Shown in pieces: positions 10,795 to 23,670 of a stretch of 64,000 nucleotides of DNA. The DNA is from Oehlia diaphana (taxonomy: Eukaryota > Glomeromycota > Glomeromycetes > Glomerales > Glomeraceae). A program made the translations under genes and the position numbers. Within the stretch, counting starts at the first letter, position 1; the number at the start of each line of letters is the position of its first letter. The notes below the pieces were generated by a model. That model did no database searches and had not been told where the DNA came from. It saw only the letters and a program-made list of their open reading frames with translations. The DNA is taken from positions 83,420 to 147,419 of the forward strand of contig QZLH01000101.1 of NCBI GenBank assembly GCA_003833135.1, read 5' to 3'.

Positions 10795-13700
10795 ATAAAT
10801 TACGTCACGCGAAAACCATATTTAACCTATTTAACCTATTAAACTTATTTAACTTATTTATTAAATCATGTCTACAATTTTTTTTTTTTTTTTTTTTTTT
10901 GACAAATTTTTCAGGGTAAATATATTTTTTTTTCTCTGTATTTACGGTGAACAATGATGATGATGCATCGGGGTTGAATGATTATGAAGCCCCCGTCAAT
11001 AAGAAACAGTTTATAAAAATAAACTGAAAATTCTTGAATTTTTTGTTTACCTATTGACCCAAACAAATCAACAATAAACAAAAAGAAATAAAACATGTAA
11101 GAAAAGAAACACAAATGCAATCGGTATCTTATTTTGAAACTGAAAATGTTATCAAACCACTAAAGTAAATTGATAACAAAGGAACTAAAGGTACATACTT
11201 TGTGATCTTTCTTTAGTTTAACATATATTGTCAAATAATTTCATGATCATCATTCATTATTTTAAATGTCATCATATAACGTGTAACGAACTACAAATGG
11301 CTCAATTTTAATTAGTTCGATATCTATGAGGAGAGTCATTAATGAATATTCATGCTGAAACTTGGCGTTCTCACAGGTCTCTTAACGTTTCTAAAAGGCC
11401 TAATAATCTAGTGTTGGTTTATTCCAGGTATAGTCTAATGAATTTACGCTCGAGTGTTTGTGCATTTGACAAGAAGGGAATCAAGGAGGTCCCGTAGTAA
11501 ACAATCCTGCATGTGAAGTTTGTCAATTTAATGCGTTTAAATATTGGAAACGATTAGTTACTCCGTTCAGTATAACCAAACATTTTCCTTTTGTAGATTA
11601 CCTTTCCGGTTATTTATCTTGAATTAAACTTCATACTTTACCCACGATGGCACGAGAACGACGAGTGGCATAAAAATACAAGTTAAAAAACTGGTTGTTT
11701 TTATGAATTTATTGTACGACAAAGACAAAAATTTTTTTATTCGGGTATCGTGTAACTAATATTTTTCCAATATTACTTTGAAAAAAAAAGAAACGATAGA
11801 CGAAATCGATGCATTCGTGGCGAATAAAATTGCACATATTGTATTTTGCATAATTTATTCATAATCAACTTATTGCATGCAGGGACAAAACTTTAACAAT
11901 TTGTCATGTTATTTTATCAATCTAGTCTTCATTTGCCTAAAATAGGTTCAATGAGTTCCAAAGGTATTTTTTTTAGTCATCTTGCATTATCTCAAATAAC
12001 TTTTCATTCTACTGGTGCAATAGCAAATGATATCTGATATATCTGATATATTCTGATATCCAATTATTATTAATTATTATTATGTATTTAATTACAAAAT
12101 TTATAAAATATATTTTTTTTTTACTAAAACAAATTTCTCCCGTGGCTTATTTTATTATTATAATCGTGAAACAATCAGCACATATTTATAACACGACATG
12201 TACTGATCTACATGAGAACGCACAGCCGAGAAAAGAAAACGTCAAGCGTATCCTTTGTATTGTATGTATATCATCGTCATCTCGTCCGCATTTTACTCTT
12301 TTTTTATTCATTCAGACATTCAAAACCCCAAATGCGGAAAGTTATTTATACTATATTTTTAGTTTCAAAAGTTTCAAAAAAAATTTTTTCATCTTTTTTT
12401 ATTTCTTTTTTTTTTTTAGAAGAATTATAAATAAAATTTGGAAATATTCCGAACGAATTTGTACAAAAAATTCGGAAATAAATCCCGTCGAACAGATATG
12501 TAGATATGTATCATTTTTTTTGATGTAATACATATTTTAATTTTTAATATTAAATTTGTTGTAATCATTGTATCTTCAAATTTATCTATATATAGTATGT
12601 TATATAGTATATTCGTTATAATCCTTAATATTAATTAATATTAATTAAATTATTTTTTTTTTTTGGAAAATTTTGCAGATCCGGAATGAAGATTCTCTTC
12701 CTCGAACCACTTTGTACCCAACTACACATGAAATTTACAGTCGCACAGAAATTTTTACTTCTTATTTTACAATTGTATCAAAGGTTTTTTCTTTTTATGA
12801 AACAAAAAAAAAAAACAAATAATAAATATTTTTTTATTGTTTTTTTTTCTTCTTTCCTGCATAAATTTATGCCCGTTACTTCGTATCACGAATTCCAAAA
12901 AACTTAAACTGATTGTTAGATAATTATAACCATATGACTTCTAAACATTCTTAATTTTAACCCAATAGAAATTAATTTTTTATTAGAGAGAAAAAAAAGA
13001 ATGGAAAAATCTATTTTACGGTAACATCATGTTTATTATTATTATTATTATTTAAGATGATCAATCCATAATGTTTAAGTTTTGATTGGTTCGAATTAAT
13101 TTCAAAGGACAGGCGCAGTACGTCTTTTTAAGAAAAAAAACTCGTGAATTATGAAAAGACAATTGTAAATATTTATTATTATTTATATTAGTTGAAAGTT
13201 TAAATACGTTTACAGTTTAGGTTTTTCTTGGCAAATAATATTTGGATATTTGGATATTATTTCAGTGGTACTATCTCAAAACATACGATAACAAAAAAAA
13301 AAATTGTTTCACAAAATAAGATTTATTATTCAGTGAGTAATCGATTAACTTTTCGGAGTTATATATCTCCTAGAACGAAAATTCCATTGAAATAAGTTTA
13401 AAAAAAATTTAATACATCAAATATTTCAAATATGATCCAAGCAGGTTTATTTTATTAAATGAAAAAAAGATCAAACGATTTAACTGGTCGAAAAACACAT
13501 TATTAATAATGGTAATAATTATCTTATTATTATTTATAATAATTATTTTTTTTTTCTTTTAATTTAGTTAAGGACAAAAATATATATGTATATATCAAGA
13601 AGAAAAAAAAAAGTCGTTAAAAAATCGGAAAATTTTAACTTCAGGTAAGAATATCTGATTACAACGCATGAATAGAATTGTAATTAAACGTGTATTAAGC

Positions 13701-14640
13701 TTGTTTTTTTGTTTTTGTTTTTTATTATTTTTAATAATAGATTGATAAACAATAAACAATTTATGTGAACCATGCGTTGGTCATTTCACCAATAATCAAT
13801 GGAAAGGATCAATAAAGAACCATGTGGTCGATATAGAAATAATATTATTAGTTCGATCATTATAATACACTAATACGGTTAATGTACCTGCATCCAATAT
13901 TGAAAATTTATTGGTGATATCGAGCCCTAATCGATCGAACAGATTTACAGAATTACTGTATTAGTAGCGTAATCGGGATTCTTTGGTTCACACAAAAAAT
14001 AAAATTAATAATTTATGCATGTAAAGGCCAGGCCAAGTTACATTTCTTGTTTGGTCAAAAGAAGAAGTAGTTCGATAAAAACAACATTGATCTTATTGGT
14101 CTGGCCTTTTAATCAATCAATCACGTGATAATATAATATTTTTCTCGATCACATGAAGTTCTAAAAATAATGAGAATTGGATTCATCTTTTTTTCTGCCT
14201 AGGTAGAAAATTAGTTCTGGTAGGCAAAATTATAACTTTGCTATGACATCCTTTTTTTTAAGGTCTTTTTACTAGACGTTTTAGGTTGCAAGTTTATTTT
14301 CACTTTCGTTCCTTCATTTTTGTTTATATAATGAAAGTTTTTAATTTCTTCATAATTATTAGGTATAATGGAACAATGGCCTTGTAAGGACGGACTTTTT
14401 TTAAAAAAGGGAGGACAATGATTGACACGACGACGAATCAAGATGATATTTTTCAATTAATTTAAATTTTATTATTTTTTAATTTTAGGAGCTACCTTTG
14501 ATGATGTCTTTTTACATACGAAACAGACGAAGAGTTAAGTAATTTTATTCGTGAATGAAATTTGTGTAAGATTATAGGTGAAGGGAATAAAAAAATTTTA
14601 ATATTTAATATTAATATAATAATAATCTAATCTTATTTCC
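10795..14640. other. Intergenic DNA, no gene recognised
   Basis: Several short frames (12082-12528, 12686-12907, 14241-14456) are rich in Phe/Lys homopolymer translation and have no domain. Short microsatellite ATT repeats occur near 13030. No tRNA-like cloverleaf was found by eye. A hairpin at 14023-14109 is listed separately. Confidence 0.5.
14023..14109. repeat. Inverted repeat, GGCC-rich arms
   Basis: AAAGGCCAGGCCAA (14023-14036) pairs with TTGGTCTGGCCTTT (14096-14109), 13 of 14 positions, across a 59-base loop. This is GC-rich for the region and lies about 540 bases past the transporter stop. Purpose unknown. Confidence 0.55.
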
Positions 14641-14644
14641 TTTA

Positions 14645-17250
14645 TCATGATGTATCATGATGTATACTAAAAACATTCGTTCCTAGTGCCAATAAAATTA
14701 AATCATAAATTATAATACCACCCACTAACATGATAGAAATTGCACTACATCCAATAGCAATTTTCATGCCACTAATTTCCGAGGTCCACGGGAATGCCTT
14801 AAAATTATAATTATTTAAATCACTTTTCTGAGAATTATCACAAGTATTATCGCTGGATATAATCGAAGGATGATGATGACAAAATCTTTGACGAAAATGA
14901 GTATCAAGTGGATCAACATTTGAATCCAATTGACTATTATTCAAAGTGATTATGGGCGTGATAACATGCCTATGTGGAGATCTTCTTCGTTTTAAACTAT
15001 TACGTGAAATTAAAGAAGGAGGAGCTGATAAATGCTGCTTTTCAGAAGAATTATGATGTATGTTATAATCAGCGGTCATTGTTGAATGTGATCGAATTCT
15101 AACAGGTGTTGAACAAGGAGAATGATCTCCACTTAAAATAAGTTGAGGTATTGGTATATCAAGATAATTCGCTGTAGTTATCTGATGATGAGTTTTCTCT
15201 GATTCAATTTCATGTTGCGTTGTGGTTGCTGTTGCTGCATTTGACGTATTTATTACAACTAAATCGAAATAATTTCCTCCCGGATGATTTTCTGATATAA
15301 TTATTGGACTGACTTTTGGACTGATTTTTGGACTTGAACGATAAGTTCGTATAGACAAAGAAGATTTTGTAGTTTGAATGGATTCATGTGATTTCTTACG
15401 TATAGGATTATTTTCTAATAATTGAGAATGGGAGATAGGAGGTAAAAGATGTTTCTCATTTGGAGAAGGTGGACTTACAACAATAGGTAAAGAAGGCCAT
15501 TTGTTCATCTCATTATTATTATCATCATCATTAATGAGAGTCGAAATGTCTTGCCCATTGAGTGTTAATAAAATACTTTTAATCGATATTGTATCTGATA
15601 TACCAGATTTCTTTTTTTCAATTTCTATAGCAGGCTTTTCACCTCCTGTTTCTATTTTAACAATATCATCTTTTAGATGAGGTTTCTTTATAGTTATATA
15701 ATACAAATAAAATGGTAGGATAAAATTACATGAACTACTAAATATCAAACTTGCCCAATTTATAAATGCATTTAACCAAAATCCTGTTTGGAAAGGAATG
15801 ATTATAATCCAAGGCAATGCACAAGATAACAAATTCGCCGTAACTAAAAAAAAAAAAAATTTAAAAATTCGTTGAATTTAAATTATTTTATTTTTTAAAG
15901 AAAAGAAAGAAAATATATTATACCTTTTCCGCAATAACCAGTCCTTAATAAATTATATCGAATTATGATCGTGTAGACTGGAATACTTGTAGTTAATGCA
16001 GCCAGTGGAAATAGATAAGTTGTAATGATGCTAATAATAGATTTTTCGGGTGATTCATTGACAGTAGAAATGATGTTTGATACTGGTCCCATCTTATAAG
16101 CCATTCCTCCCATAATTCCTAATAAGAGATAAACTATCGTTGAAGTAATCACAGAAAACCAAACCGCTTTTCGAATAGGAACTGATGGGTTCACATCGTT
16201 AACCCAACTCGGAATTGTTATAATAAACGCGTAATTAAATAAAACAGTTCCTATAACTTGACTTTTATCATATCCAATCATAGGAACAAGTCCTGCATCA
16301 AGTCCATGAATAACAAACGTAACTAACCACGTGAGAACGATAAATGTTAACGTCATCAATGATATAATTTGTACTTTAATATTTTCTACGAGATCCATAA
16401 TCCCCATAGGAACTGTTATACACAAAGCAATCTATAAATATGTATAAAGAAAATAAGATTTTGATTTTCGTTTTTTTTCAAAAAGTTTACAAACGAATAT
16501 ATTTTTTTTTTTACCAGATAACCGGCAGTTAATAGCATATAACGTTCTTCGAATGGACTTCCTTCTGCTTTTTGTCTATTTACACAAAAGAATCCAGCAT
16601 CAGGATGAATTCCAATGCCACAAGTTTTTCCAATAATTGAAATTACTAATGAATCCATTGTTTGTGCTGATAATATGATTGATGCTATATTGAATGATTG
16701 CATTGAAATGAATAATCCTGTTTGGATAAGACTTTTATAATATTTATTCGTCACGAGTATAGAAGAAAGTTGAGAGAATTCAACTTGTTTCTAAAGTATA
16801 CACCCATTAGATTTAAATGAGGAAAGTCAATAAGGATCTTAATTTTTATCTTAGATAATTGAATGAAAAATGTAACATTGACAATCTTACTTGAAATTTA
16901 TTATTGCCGGATACTGAGCTTAAAGCTTCGCATAAAAATAATGATGCTGCGCCACTTAGTACGGTAGCCACAATAAACGTAATAACTGGACTATATAACG
17001 TAATAAGGATATTAATTTTTTTTTTTGTATAACTGCGGCGGATTAAATCTTACTTACATTAACCAACCTGCCGTCTGAAAAAGTAATGGTACTTTTAACG
17101 TATAAAAATGTTGGTAAAAATAACGTATAATAAATGACAAAAAAAAGGATAACAAAATTTTTACTTACTAGTGACAAGGCCAGGACCTGTCATAGATGAT
17201 ATTAATAATGCCACGCTACCAAAAAATGAAATACCACTACTCTTTGTCAT
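14645..17250 (-). CDS. AAAP-family amino acid transporter (732 aa)
   Basis: Six exons: 17250-17169, 17091-17058 (34 bp), 16990-16891, 16790-16515, 16431-15924, 15843-14645; 2199 coding bases, all joins in frame with GT-AG introns. Start MTKSSGISFFGSVALLISSM followed by TGPGLVTIPLLFQTAGW, the typical first-helix segment of the Aa_trans (PF01490; SLC32/36/38-like) fold. Many hydrophobic segments follow to about residue 395. The C-terminal exon adds roughly 300 hydrophilic residues rich in Ser, His and Pro and then one more hydrophobic helix (about 697-722, GMKIAIGCSAISIMLVGGI). Family members move amino acids with H+ or Na+; substrate, direction and membrane (plasma membrane or vacuole) cannot be told from sequence. 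The long tail before a final helix is unusual for yeast Avt proteins and may be a regulatory loop. F-box paralogues flank the gene on the same strand. Family assignment is strong, substrate unknown. Confidence 0.88.
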
Positions 17251-18447
17251 ATTTTTTTTTAATATATATCTGGTAATTTTTAATTTATGTAATTTACGTC
17301 AAAAAAAAAAAAAATTAAAATAAAATCTAAATCTTTATCGGGAAAAAAACAGAACTTTGGTTTTTTCTGTTGAGATTTTCTACGGAGAAAAAGTTCAAAA
17401 AAAAACAATATATATATATATACATTATTTATTTTAAATTTAAATTCAAACGTGTGAATAGATAAGTGGTAGGAGTGAAAAAAATTTTATCGATCAAAAT
17501 AGATGAATAAAAATGTTTTAAGATGAGTAATAATTATATATATATTTTTTAAGATTAAAAATGATTTGCGGCAACTTTAAATAAAAAAAAAATTTTGCAA
17601 AGCAATCAATTTCTAAAAATGATGCGGAATTATTGTCAATTGAAAATAAATGAATAATGAATTTTTTTTTCCTCTTTTTTTTTCATATGTAAATTCAACG
17701 AAAAAATATCTTCATTTTTTTTTCTATTTTCAAGCCATGATTTATTTGATTTGGCTTTTTTTGGTAATAAATAAATAAACTGTGCCTAAATTTCACTAAA
17801 ATATATACACATATATATTTTTACATAGCCGTCTTTGTTCTATGATCATAAATAGAACGTGGTTAATAAAGTACGCGAAACTTTCGATTATTCTTTATAA
17901 TTTTAGGGGAGTATAATTGATTCATCGAATTTTACATATTTGATCTGAATTACAAGGTATAAAAATATTACATGATCGGATTGGTCTTGAATCCTATCGC
18001 TAGTCGGATTATATTACATATTATAAGAGTGATAATTTCCTCATTATTCTTGATGCTACTATAGAAGAAAAGAATCTAAGAATAAGATCATAATAATCAA
18101 AGAGATCTTTTGAAAAATATAATGACATAATGATGAAATATGCATTTCCAAAAGAGATTAAGCTTTTACTGCGCGGTGGCACAAGTTTATGCGCAACTCA
18201 TACGGGCATACGGCGTTGTGCCGTTGCGTGTAAACAATAATTTACCGTGCCACACAATCAAAGGATTTTATTGTATACTAGTCTAGTATTTACTTGGATA
18301 AAAAAAAAAAATTAAATAATACATAAAAAAATTATAACTATAAATTAATATTAATTATATGTGGATATTAATATGTAAAATGCGTGTAATATATATACAA
18401 ATTTTCAAATACTCCCCCCTACCTCCTCTACCCCTAAAAAGTATTAA
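17251..18447. other. Intergenic DNA between transporter and second F-box gene
   Basis: AT-rich, poly-T/poly-A broken. It should include the transporter promoter (17251-17450, poly-A/T and TATATATATA near 17410). One GC-rich hairpin lies at 18165-18234. No gene seen. Confidence 0.5.
18165..18234. repeat. GC-rich hairpin
   Basis: TTTACTGCGCGGTGGCAC (18165-18182) pairs imperfectly with GTGCCGTTGCGTGTAAA (18218-18234). It stands out by GC content between two minus-strand genes. It could be a MITE remnant. Confidence 0.45.
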
Positions 18448-19512
18448 TCAATATATTATACTGGCTCTAGAAAATCTATTATACCATTTATTATGAGATT
18501 TTCTTAAAATTTTTTTACTTTCAGCTTCAATCTCTTTTCTCCAATCATTCCAATCATCCTCATTTAAATTTCTAATATTATTACTATTCATAGGGTACCA
18601 ATAAATTCCCCAATCTCTCAATTTTTCAGGATCTAATTTCATATCAGAAGCAATTTCTTCTGCCATACAACTTGAACGTAATTTTACTTCTTGTAAAGAT
18701 AATGTATTATGATATGACCATTTCGTCATTTCATTTCTAAATTCCCATTCATGATTTTCTATTGTGTTCATGTAACGTTCTAATTTTGTTTTTTGTTGGA
18801 TCATCCAAACTGAAAGTAAATCGGATTCTATTGCTAATGAATAATCTGATTGTACTATTGGTATATGATCTTTCCAATATATTTTATAATCACAAGGTGA
18901 TACATATGGAAGTCCACATAACGCTTCTTTTGGCATTCTATAATTATTTAATAATCTATATTCACTATTTTTTTTTTTAAAAAAAATAAAAATATAAATA
19001 TTAATATTTTAAATAAAAATATAGAGTGTTTATATATTATATTACCTAATAGTTCGGTGAAGAAAACAATCATCACAACTTCGAATTTGAAATGCCCAAT
19101 AAATATGTGATTGTTTTTTACGATCATGACAAAATTGACACCTTATAGCTATATTTGTAATCATTATATAAGTTCTTTCATCCATTCCATCAGGACTAAT
19201 TGTACCATGAGGTGGAGAAGAAGGAGGTGGTAAAGTAGGATAAGATAAAAACGTTAACCTTGACATTCTCCATATAGATTGTGTAGCTGATGAATTTGGT
19301 GAACATAATAAATCTCTAAAGTAACGAGAAACTTGTGATAATGAAAATAAATCGTCAGGTGTAAGCGGTTCACATATTTTAATAAATAATTCAGGTGGTA
19401 TTATTGAAGTTGCTGGTGGTCTTGAAGGTTGTGTTGGATCTATTGGTTGTGATGGAGTTTCAGGTTTATGTCGTTGAGGTGGTGGTGGTATACCTAATAC
19501 TTTTCCTCCCAT
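18448..19512 (-). CDS. F-box protein with Cys pairs (327 aa)
   Basis: Two exons, 19512-19046 and 18964-18448, with an 81-bp intron (donor GTAATA, acceptor AATAG); 984 coding bases, in frame. Start ATG 19512 (MGGKVLGIPPPPQRHKPET). The Pro-rich leader is followed by an F-box at about residues 36-75 (IPPELFIKICEPLTPDDLF, then LSQVSRYFRDLLC), then IWRMSRLTFLSYPTLPPP, GMDERTYI and Cys pairs CQFCHD and CDDC. The second exon (155 residues past the Cys pairs) carries PKEALCGLPYVSPCDYKIYW, predicted helical charged segments and many Trp residues, and is not alike in sequence to the second exon of the 8317-9147 paralogue. It is probably an SCF substrate adaptor. Both genes share the intron position just after the second Cys pair, so they descend from one ancestor with later C-terminal divergence. 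Confidence 0.85.
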
Positions 19513-21103
19513 TATTGAAAGTGTTTAAGAAAAAATTAAATCGATAATAAAAATTTTGACAATCGAAATAAAAATTACGAGTTATAACTATATATATATC
19601 TATTTTAAACAATATAAATTCATGCAATGACCTATTGAGTAACCCGAGAAATCATGACCAAAAAAGATAGACAAATAAATAACCACTCAATCACAGCCTC
19701 TTTAATTAATATTTAAATTAACCCATTTGTTATCAAAAATTGGATGACAAACAAGTTGATATACGACATATAAAAATAGATATTTTTTCAGTATGAAATA
19801 ATAATTATATATATATATATATATAAAATTGACAATCATTTAGTATATAATTTAGTATATTATAAAATCATTTTAATATGTATTAATATAAATTATAAAA
19901 CCTATTTTTTACAGTTCAATACTCGTTCAAATGATGTTTTATATAATATTTCTAATCTTTTAATCGCTAAAGATTCAATGAGAGTGGACAAGCATGTAAT
20001 GAGTACAGGGTGCTCGATAATCATAACGTGCTTGTTGTTCATAAAACCCGAGAATTGGTTTTCTCCGCAGCATAATTTCCTGAATATTAAACCCTTTACC
20101 CTTGAACATTATTGTTTATACATTTTACGTCAAAGCATCCATTAATATAATGTTTCACCTAACATATATGATATTCCTGTTTGTCATACATTGCCAAAGT
20201 TGGTTAGTGAATTAACGAAGAGTCACGCTACTCATTTATACGATTTCTCAACCCCCATGGTAGGCCTCTCTTAAATTTTTTGATTTAATCTCTTTAATCT
20301 ACGTCATGTAACGAAACATAAAATCTGTATATTCCATTCATTATTTATTATATATGCAGTACATTTTTATTAAATCATGGAAATTCATTTATTAATGCGG
20401 TAAAAAATTTTAGACAAAATTATTCGTTCAAATCAAGATGTATGATTTCATTAATCATTACAGAACGTACATTGGTAATTATTACTAGAGGTAAATTTTG
20501 CTAAGTAAAATGTGTGCAAGGTGACAAATAATGCATTAGTTACACTTTAATTATTTTTGTAATACCTACTAAAAGTAAACTTTTTGGAATTGATTCTCAA
20601 ATTAGTACTTAAAGATTTAAGGTAGTAAGCTTCTCCTTCTTTTATCAAACCCTCAAAATGAACAATATTATAAAATGTATAATTTATTAATAAATATAAA
20701 TACTAACTACGTTATTATTAAGCAACCATATAACTACTGCATCTTTGATATATTTCATTATTATAATAAAATTTTTGTAATACAAAAGATATTTTTAAAA
20801 ATCTATTTGTAAAATAACTTCATTATATTTATATTTAAAGTTATATAATGATATTAGTTATGTAAAATTAATACTTTAATATTATATTTACTCAAAACTG
20901 CTTTTAATATTAATCAGATCAGTTTTTTATTGTTTTTTTTGATTTTGCTAGTAAAGTGCTTAATGTTTAAAACACGTTTAAAACATGTTTTAAAACGCCA
21001 ATCAGTCCAATCATTTTCTGTATCACCGTCTTATCGTTTATTACTCCCTTTTCAAATTCGTTACCTTTTTTTCGTTCGTGTCTAGGCACAAAAATCAATT
21101 GCT
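19513..21103. other. Intergenic DNA upstream of the Crinkler-type gene
   Basis: Promoter region for two divergent genes; an AT dinucleotide run lies near 19805-19826. No gene recognised. Confidence 0.5.
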
Positions 21104-22441
21104 ATGGTTGACATTTCTCTTAACTGTCTTCACGTTCAAGGTGATGGAAATTATGAATTTACTATTATTACCAACCCGGAAAATTCTGTCGAAAAATTTC
21201 AAAAGGATATTAAAGAGAAAATTACAGAAAGTACAGGGGCAGAGGAGGATATTTTCAACGATATTGAGGCCGATCAGTTAACGCTTTGGCAGGTACGGGT
21301 TGACTATAGTGATGAAAAAGAATTTTCGAGCTTTACCTCAGATAGAAAGAATTTAAAAAAGCTTGAAGGAATTATTGGTGATTACTGGACGGAGCAACCT
21401 CCTAAAGAGTTTATTCATGTCATTGTCTACATTCCATATTTAACCATTTTAAGAATGCTGGATAGTTTAACGATATTGAGTCAAGGTAGATCTAGCTGAC
21501 CGCTTTTTAATCATATAGTTGTAATTCAAGCGAGATATATTATAAAGCTTAATAAAATCATTATTTCTGTAGCTGTAGCTTTTAAAGATTACAAAAACAT
21601 ATCTCTACAACAACTTTATAACGAACAATATATCAAACAAGGAAATATATTGTTTTACAATAGAACCTACAAAGATGTAGAATTTACACACAAATGCAAG
21701 GTTTGCATTATTTACCACTCTTATTATAAAACGTTATAACAAGTTTTTTTTAGATTTGGCTGAACATAATTTTTTTGGATCAGATTAATGATATATACAG
21801 TATTAGGAAACTCTCGGTCATTTTTACTTTTGCCAACAATAAGGAAATGTTAATGTCATTTGATAGTTTAACTGAGCTCGAACTGTATATTCTCAAATCG
21901 AATGATCGTTTTAAAAACATCAAACGGACTACTGGAAGTGCCTATGATTGGTTTTTCATCATAGATAAGGATGTGAATAAAGGAAGCATTGCTGAATTAA
22001 GAAAACAATATGTTAAAAACGAAATAAATTCGACAGGTTAGTACGTTAGAATATTTGAAATATTAACGAATCAGAATTATCTTCTAACATATTGTAATAA
22101 ATATAGAAAAAGAAGAAAAAGAGGAAGCGGAAAACAAAAAAGAGATAAATATGGATCCGGAAATGCTTGGTGAACGTGATATTCTCCCAATCAGAGACTC
22201 TATTCGATTTAAATTGCTTAATAAGGCTAAAAAAGAGTTTCTGAAGAGATATGATAAGAAAATTCCATCTTCTTGTGTAATTGAAGGATTAGTAGATAAT
22301 AAGGAAGTTCTTGTTGCCTTCATGGATCAACCAGAAGGGACACCTGTCCACTTACCATCTGAATTTGAAAGTTTTCCTGTGTTGATTTCATATGAAGCTC
22401 TTGAATTATACCATCGTTCATATACCTTATACCTGGCATAA
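21104..22441 (+). CDS. Crinkler-type protein, truncated by frameshift (375 aa)
   Basis: Four exons: 21104-21485, 21573-21700, 21754-22036, 22107-22441; 1128 bases to a stop at 22439-22441. The first 110 residues (MVDISLNCLHVQGDGNYEFT and later LTLWQVRVD) match the ubiquitin-like header of Crinkler (CRN) proteins, a family of host-directed effectors in oomycetes, also found in arbuscular fungi. No classical secretion signal is evident, as is usual for fungal CRNs. The middle is unrecognised: VEFTHKCK ends exon 2, and a low-complexity Glu/Lys segment (EKEEKEEAENKKEI) precedes ERDILPIRDSIRF. The stop follows immediately after a one-base frame slip near 22430, because the next frame (22432 on) starts with PGISIG and continues the protein into a protease-like region. 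All earlier joins are clean, so the damage is confined to the C-terminal part. Whether this is a real allele or a sequencing error cannot be told here. Confidence 0.7.
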
Positions 22442-23385
22442 GTATCGGTAAACAAGATGAATCATTAAATGCAATTACACTTGGTCCTTTATTTCAAAAT
22501 ACTGCAGTATCCAATAAAACATTTATATTAACTGCAAAAGCATGGCGTGGGAAAGGAGGATGAAAAAGTGGTTCAACCGGGAACACTCGATGAGGATTGA
22601 TATGTTGTGATTTTTTTACTATTAATATTTTTTGTTGACAGTAAGGTTAACGCAAGCACATGTGCTAAGGTCACAAGGTACAATTTTATTGGAGCTGATT
22701 CGGATTGTCATTATCTTGATTATGCTTTTTGTGAAACGAAGGACCAAAATTACCAAACGAATCATTAAATAGTAGTGTATTTAATTTTATCGGTACAGGA
22801 CCGAATGATTGGATGAAATGAGCGACGTAGTGGCCATTTTCACCAATCAATGAACGTTCCATTTGGACAACATATTCAAATTCGTAGTATCTTACTATCA
22901 TAATGAAATTATTTTCTTAAGTTTTTTAAATAATAATAAATATTTGTATCTATCAAGACCTCTGTAAGTAATAGTGATGAATTTGTATATGTTAAGGAAT
23001 CACTTTCCCAGAGAAGGATTAATGTAAGATATGTGGATGCCTTTTTATCCTCCTATTGTCAAAAGGAAAGGTAAAAAAAAACCTAAAGTAAGAAGTCAAA
23101 GGTTTGCATTGCTAGTTTTTGGTATTAATAAACAAGCATTTTGTAAGTTGACGGATTTCATATTAGCATTCTATTTTGTTTTCCTTATTCATATTTTAAT
23201 CTATTTACAGCTGAACGTGGGGACTCCGGTGCACAGTATTTGATGATGATGGTAAATTATGGGGATCATTATTGCGGGAATGCGTAGGGTATCTTATGTA
23301 ATCCTGATTCATTTAATTTTGGATAATGTTAAAGAAAAATTTAATGTGATATTCACTTTAAAAAATGAACCGGGGGGGGGGAAAA
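22432..23385 (+). pseudogene. Decayed trypsin-like serine protease region of the Crinkler-type gene
   Basis: Protein-like blocks in shifting frames follow the broken CDS: PGISIGKQDE and TFILTAKAWR (22432-22560, then TGA), QPGTLDED (about 22577), HYLDYAFCET (about 22708), SDEFVYVKESLSQRR (about 22973), and after a probable intron (donor near 23140, acceptor TTTACAG about 23210) ERGDSGA, a GDSG serine-nucleophile motif of trypsin-like proteases. VFDDDGKLWG and MGIIIAGMRR then follow in two other frames. At least four frame breaks or stops are present. The order ILTAK.., LDYAF.., GDSG fits a trypsin fold, with LDYAF near the Asp position, but the catalytic His is not visible (AKAW where AxH would be expected). 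I describe it as broken and make no reconstruction. Confidence 0.6.
22900..23240 (+). other. Residual exon and intron signals inside the protease relic
   Basis: TTTGTAAGTTG near 23138 and TTTACAGCTG near 23210 look like a retained donor and acceptor just before the GDSG motif. This shows the relic was once a normally spliced gene, not a processed copy. Confidence 0.45.
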
Positions 23386-23489
23386 GAACTGAATTGATGT
23401 TCTCAAAAGACAAAGCTTTTATTTTAATTTTAATACTTTGATTTTTATATAGTTTTTGCAAATTTTTTACTATAGTTTATTTTCAAAAT

Positions 23490-23670
23490 TAAAATTCACG
23501 GTAGATAGCAAGTAAGTAACGGAAATTGGCTAAGTAAGTAACGCAAAATTACTATTTTAGGTCAATTTACGTTACTCCCCTTATATAAGGCACGAAACGT
23601 AAAGTCAATTATATTTACTTTACGATTACTCCCCTTATATAAGGTACTAAACATCATCTGGTTTTTTTTC
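23490..23670. repeat. Duplicated palindromic CCTTATATAAGG sites
   Basis: TTACTCCCCTTATATAAGG occurs twice (about 23572 and 23626), each followed by YACKAAAC. Between them lie CGTAAAGT and ACTTTACG as an exact 8-bp inverted pair, and AAGTAAGTAACG is duplicated just upstream (about 23512 and 23532). The 12-bp palindrome could be a MADS-like binding site or a remnant of a duplicated element. Confidence 0.5.

Noticed and set aside
10491..10919. 142-codon plus-strand frame
   Set aside because: It spans the N gap; nearly all residues are unknown.
12082..12528. 148-codon plus-strand frame
   Set aside because: Rich in Phe/Lys/Ile from AT-rich DNA, with overlapping frames and no motif.
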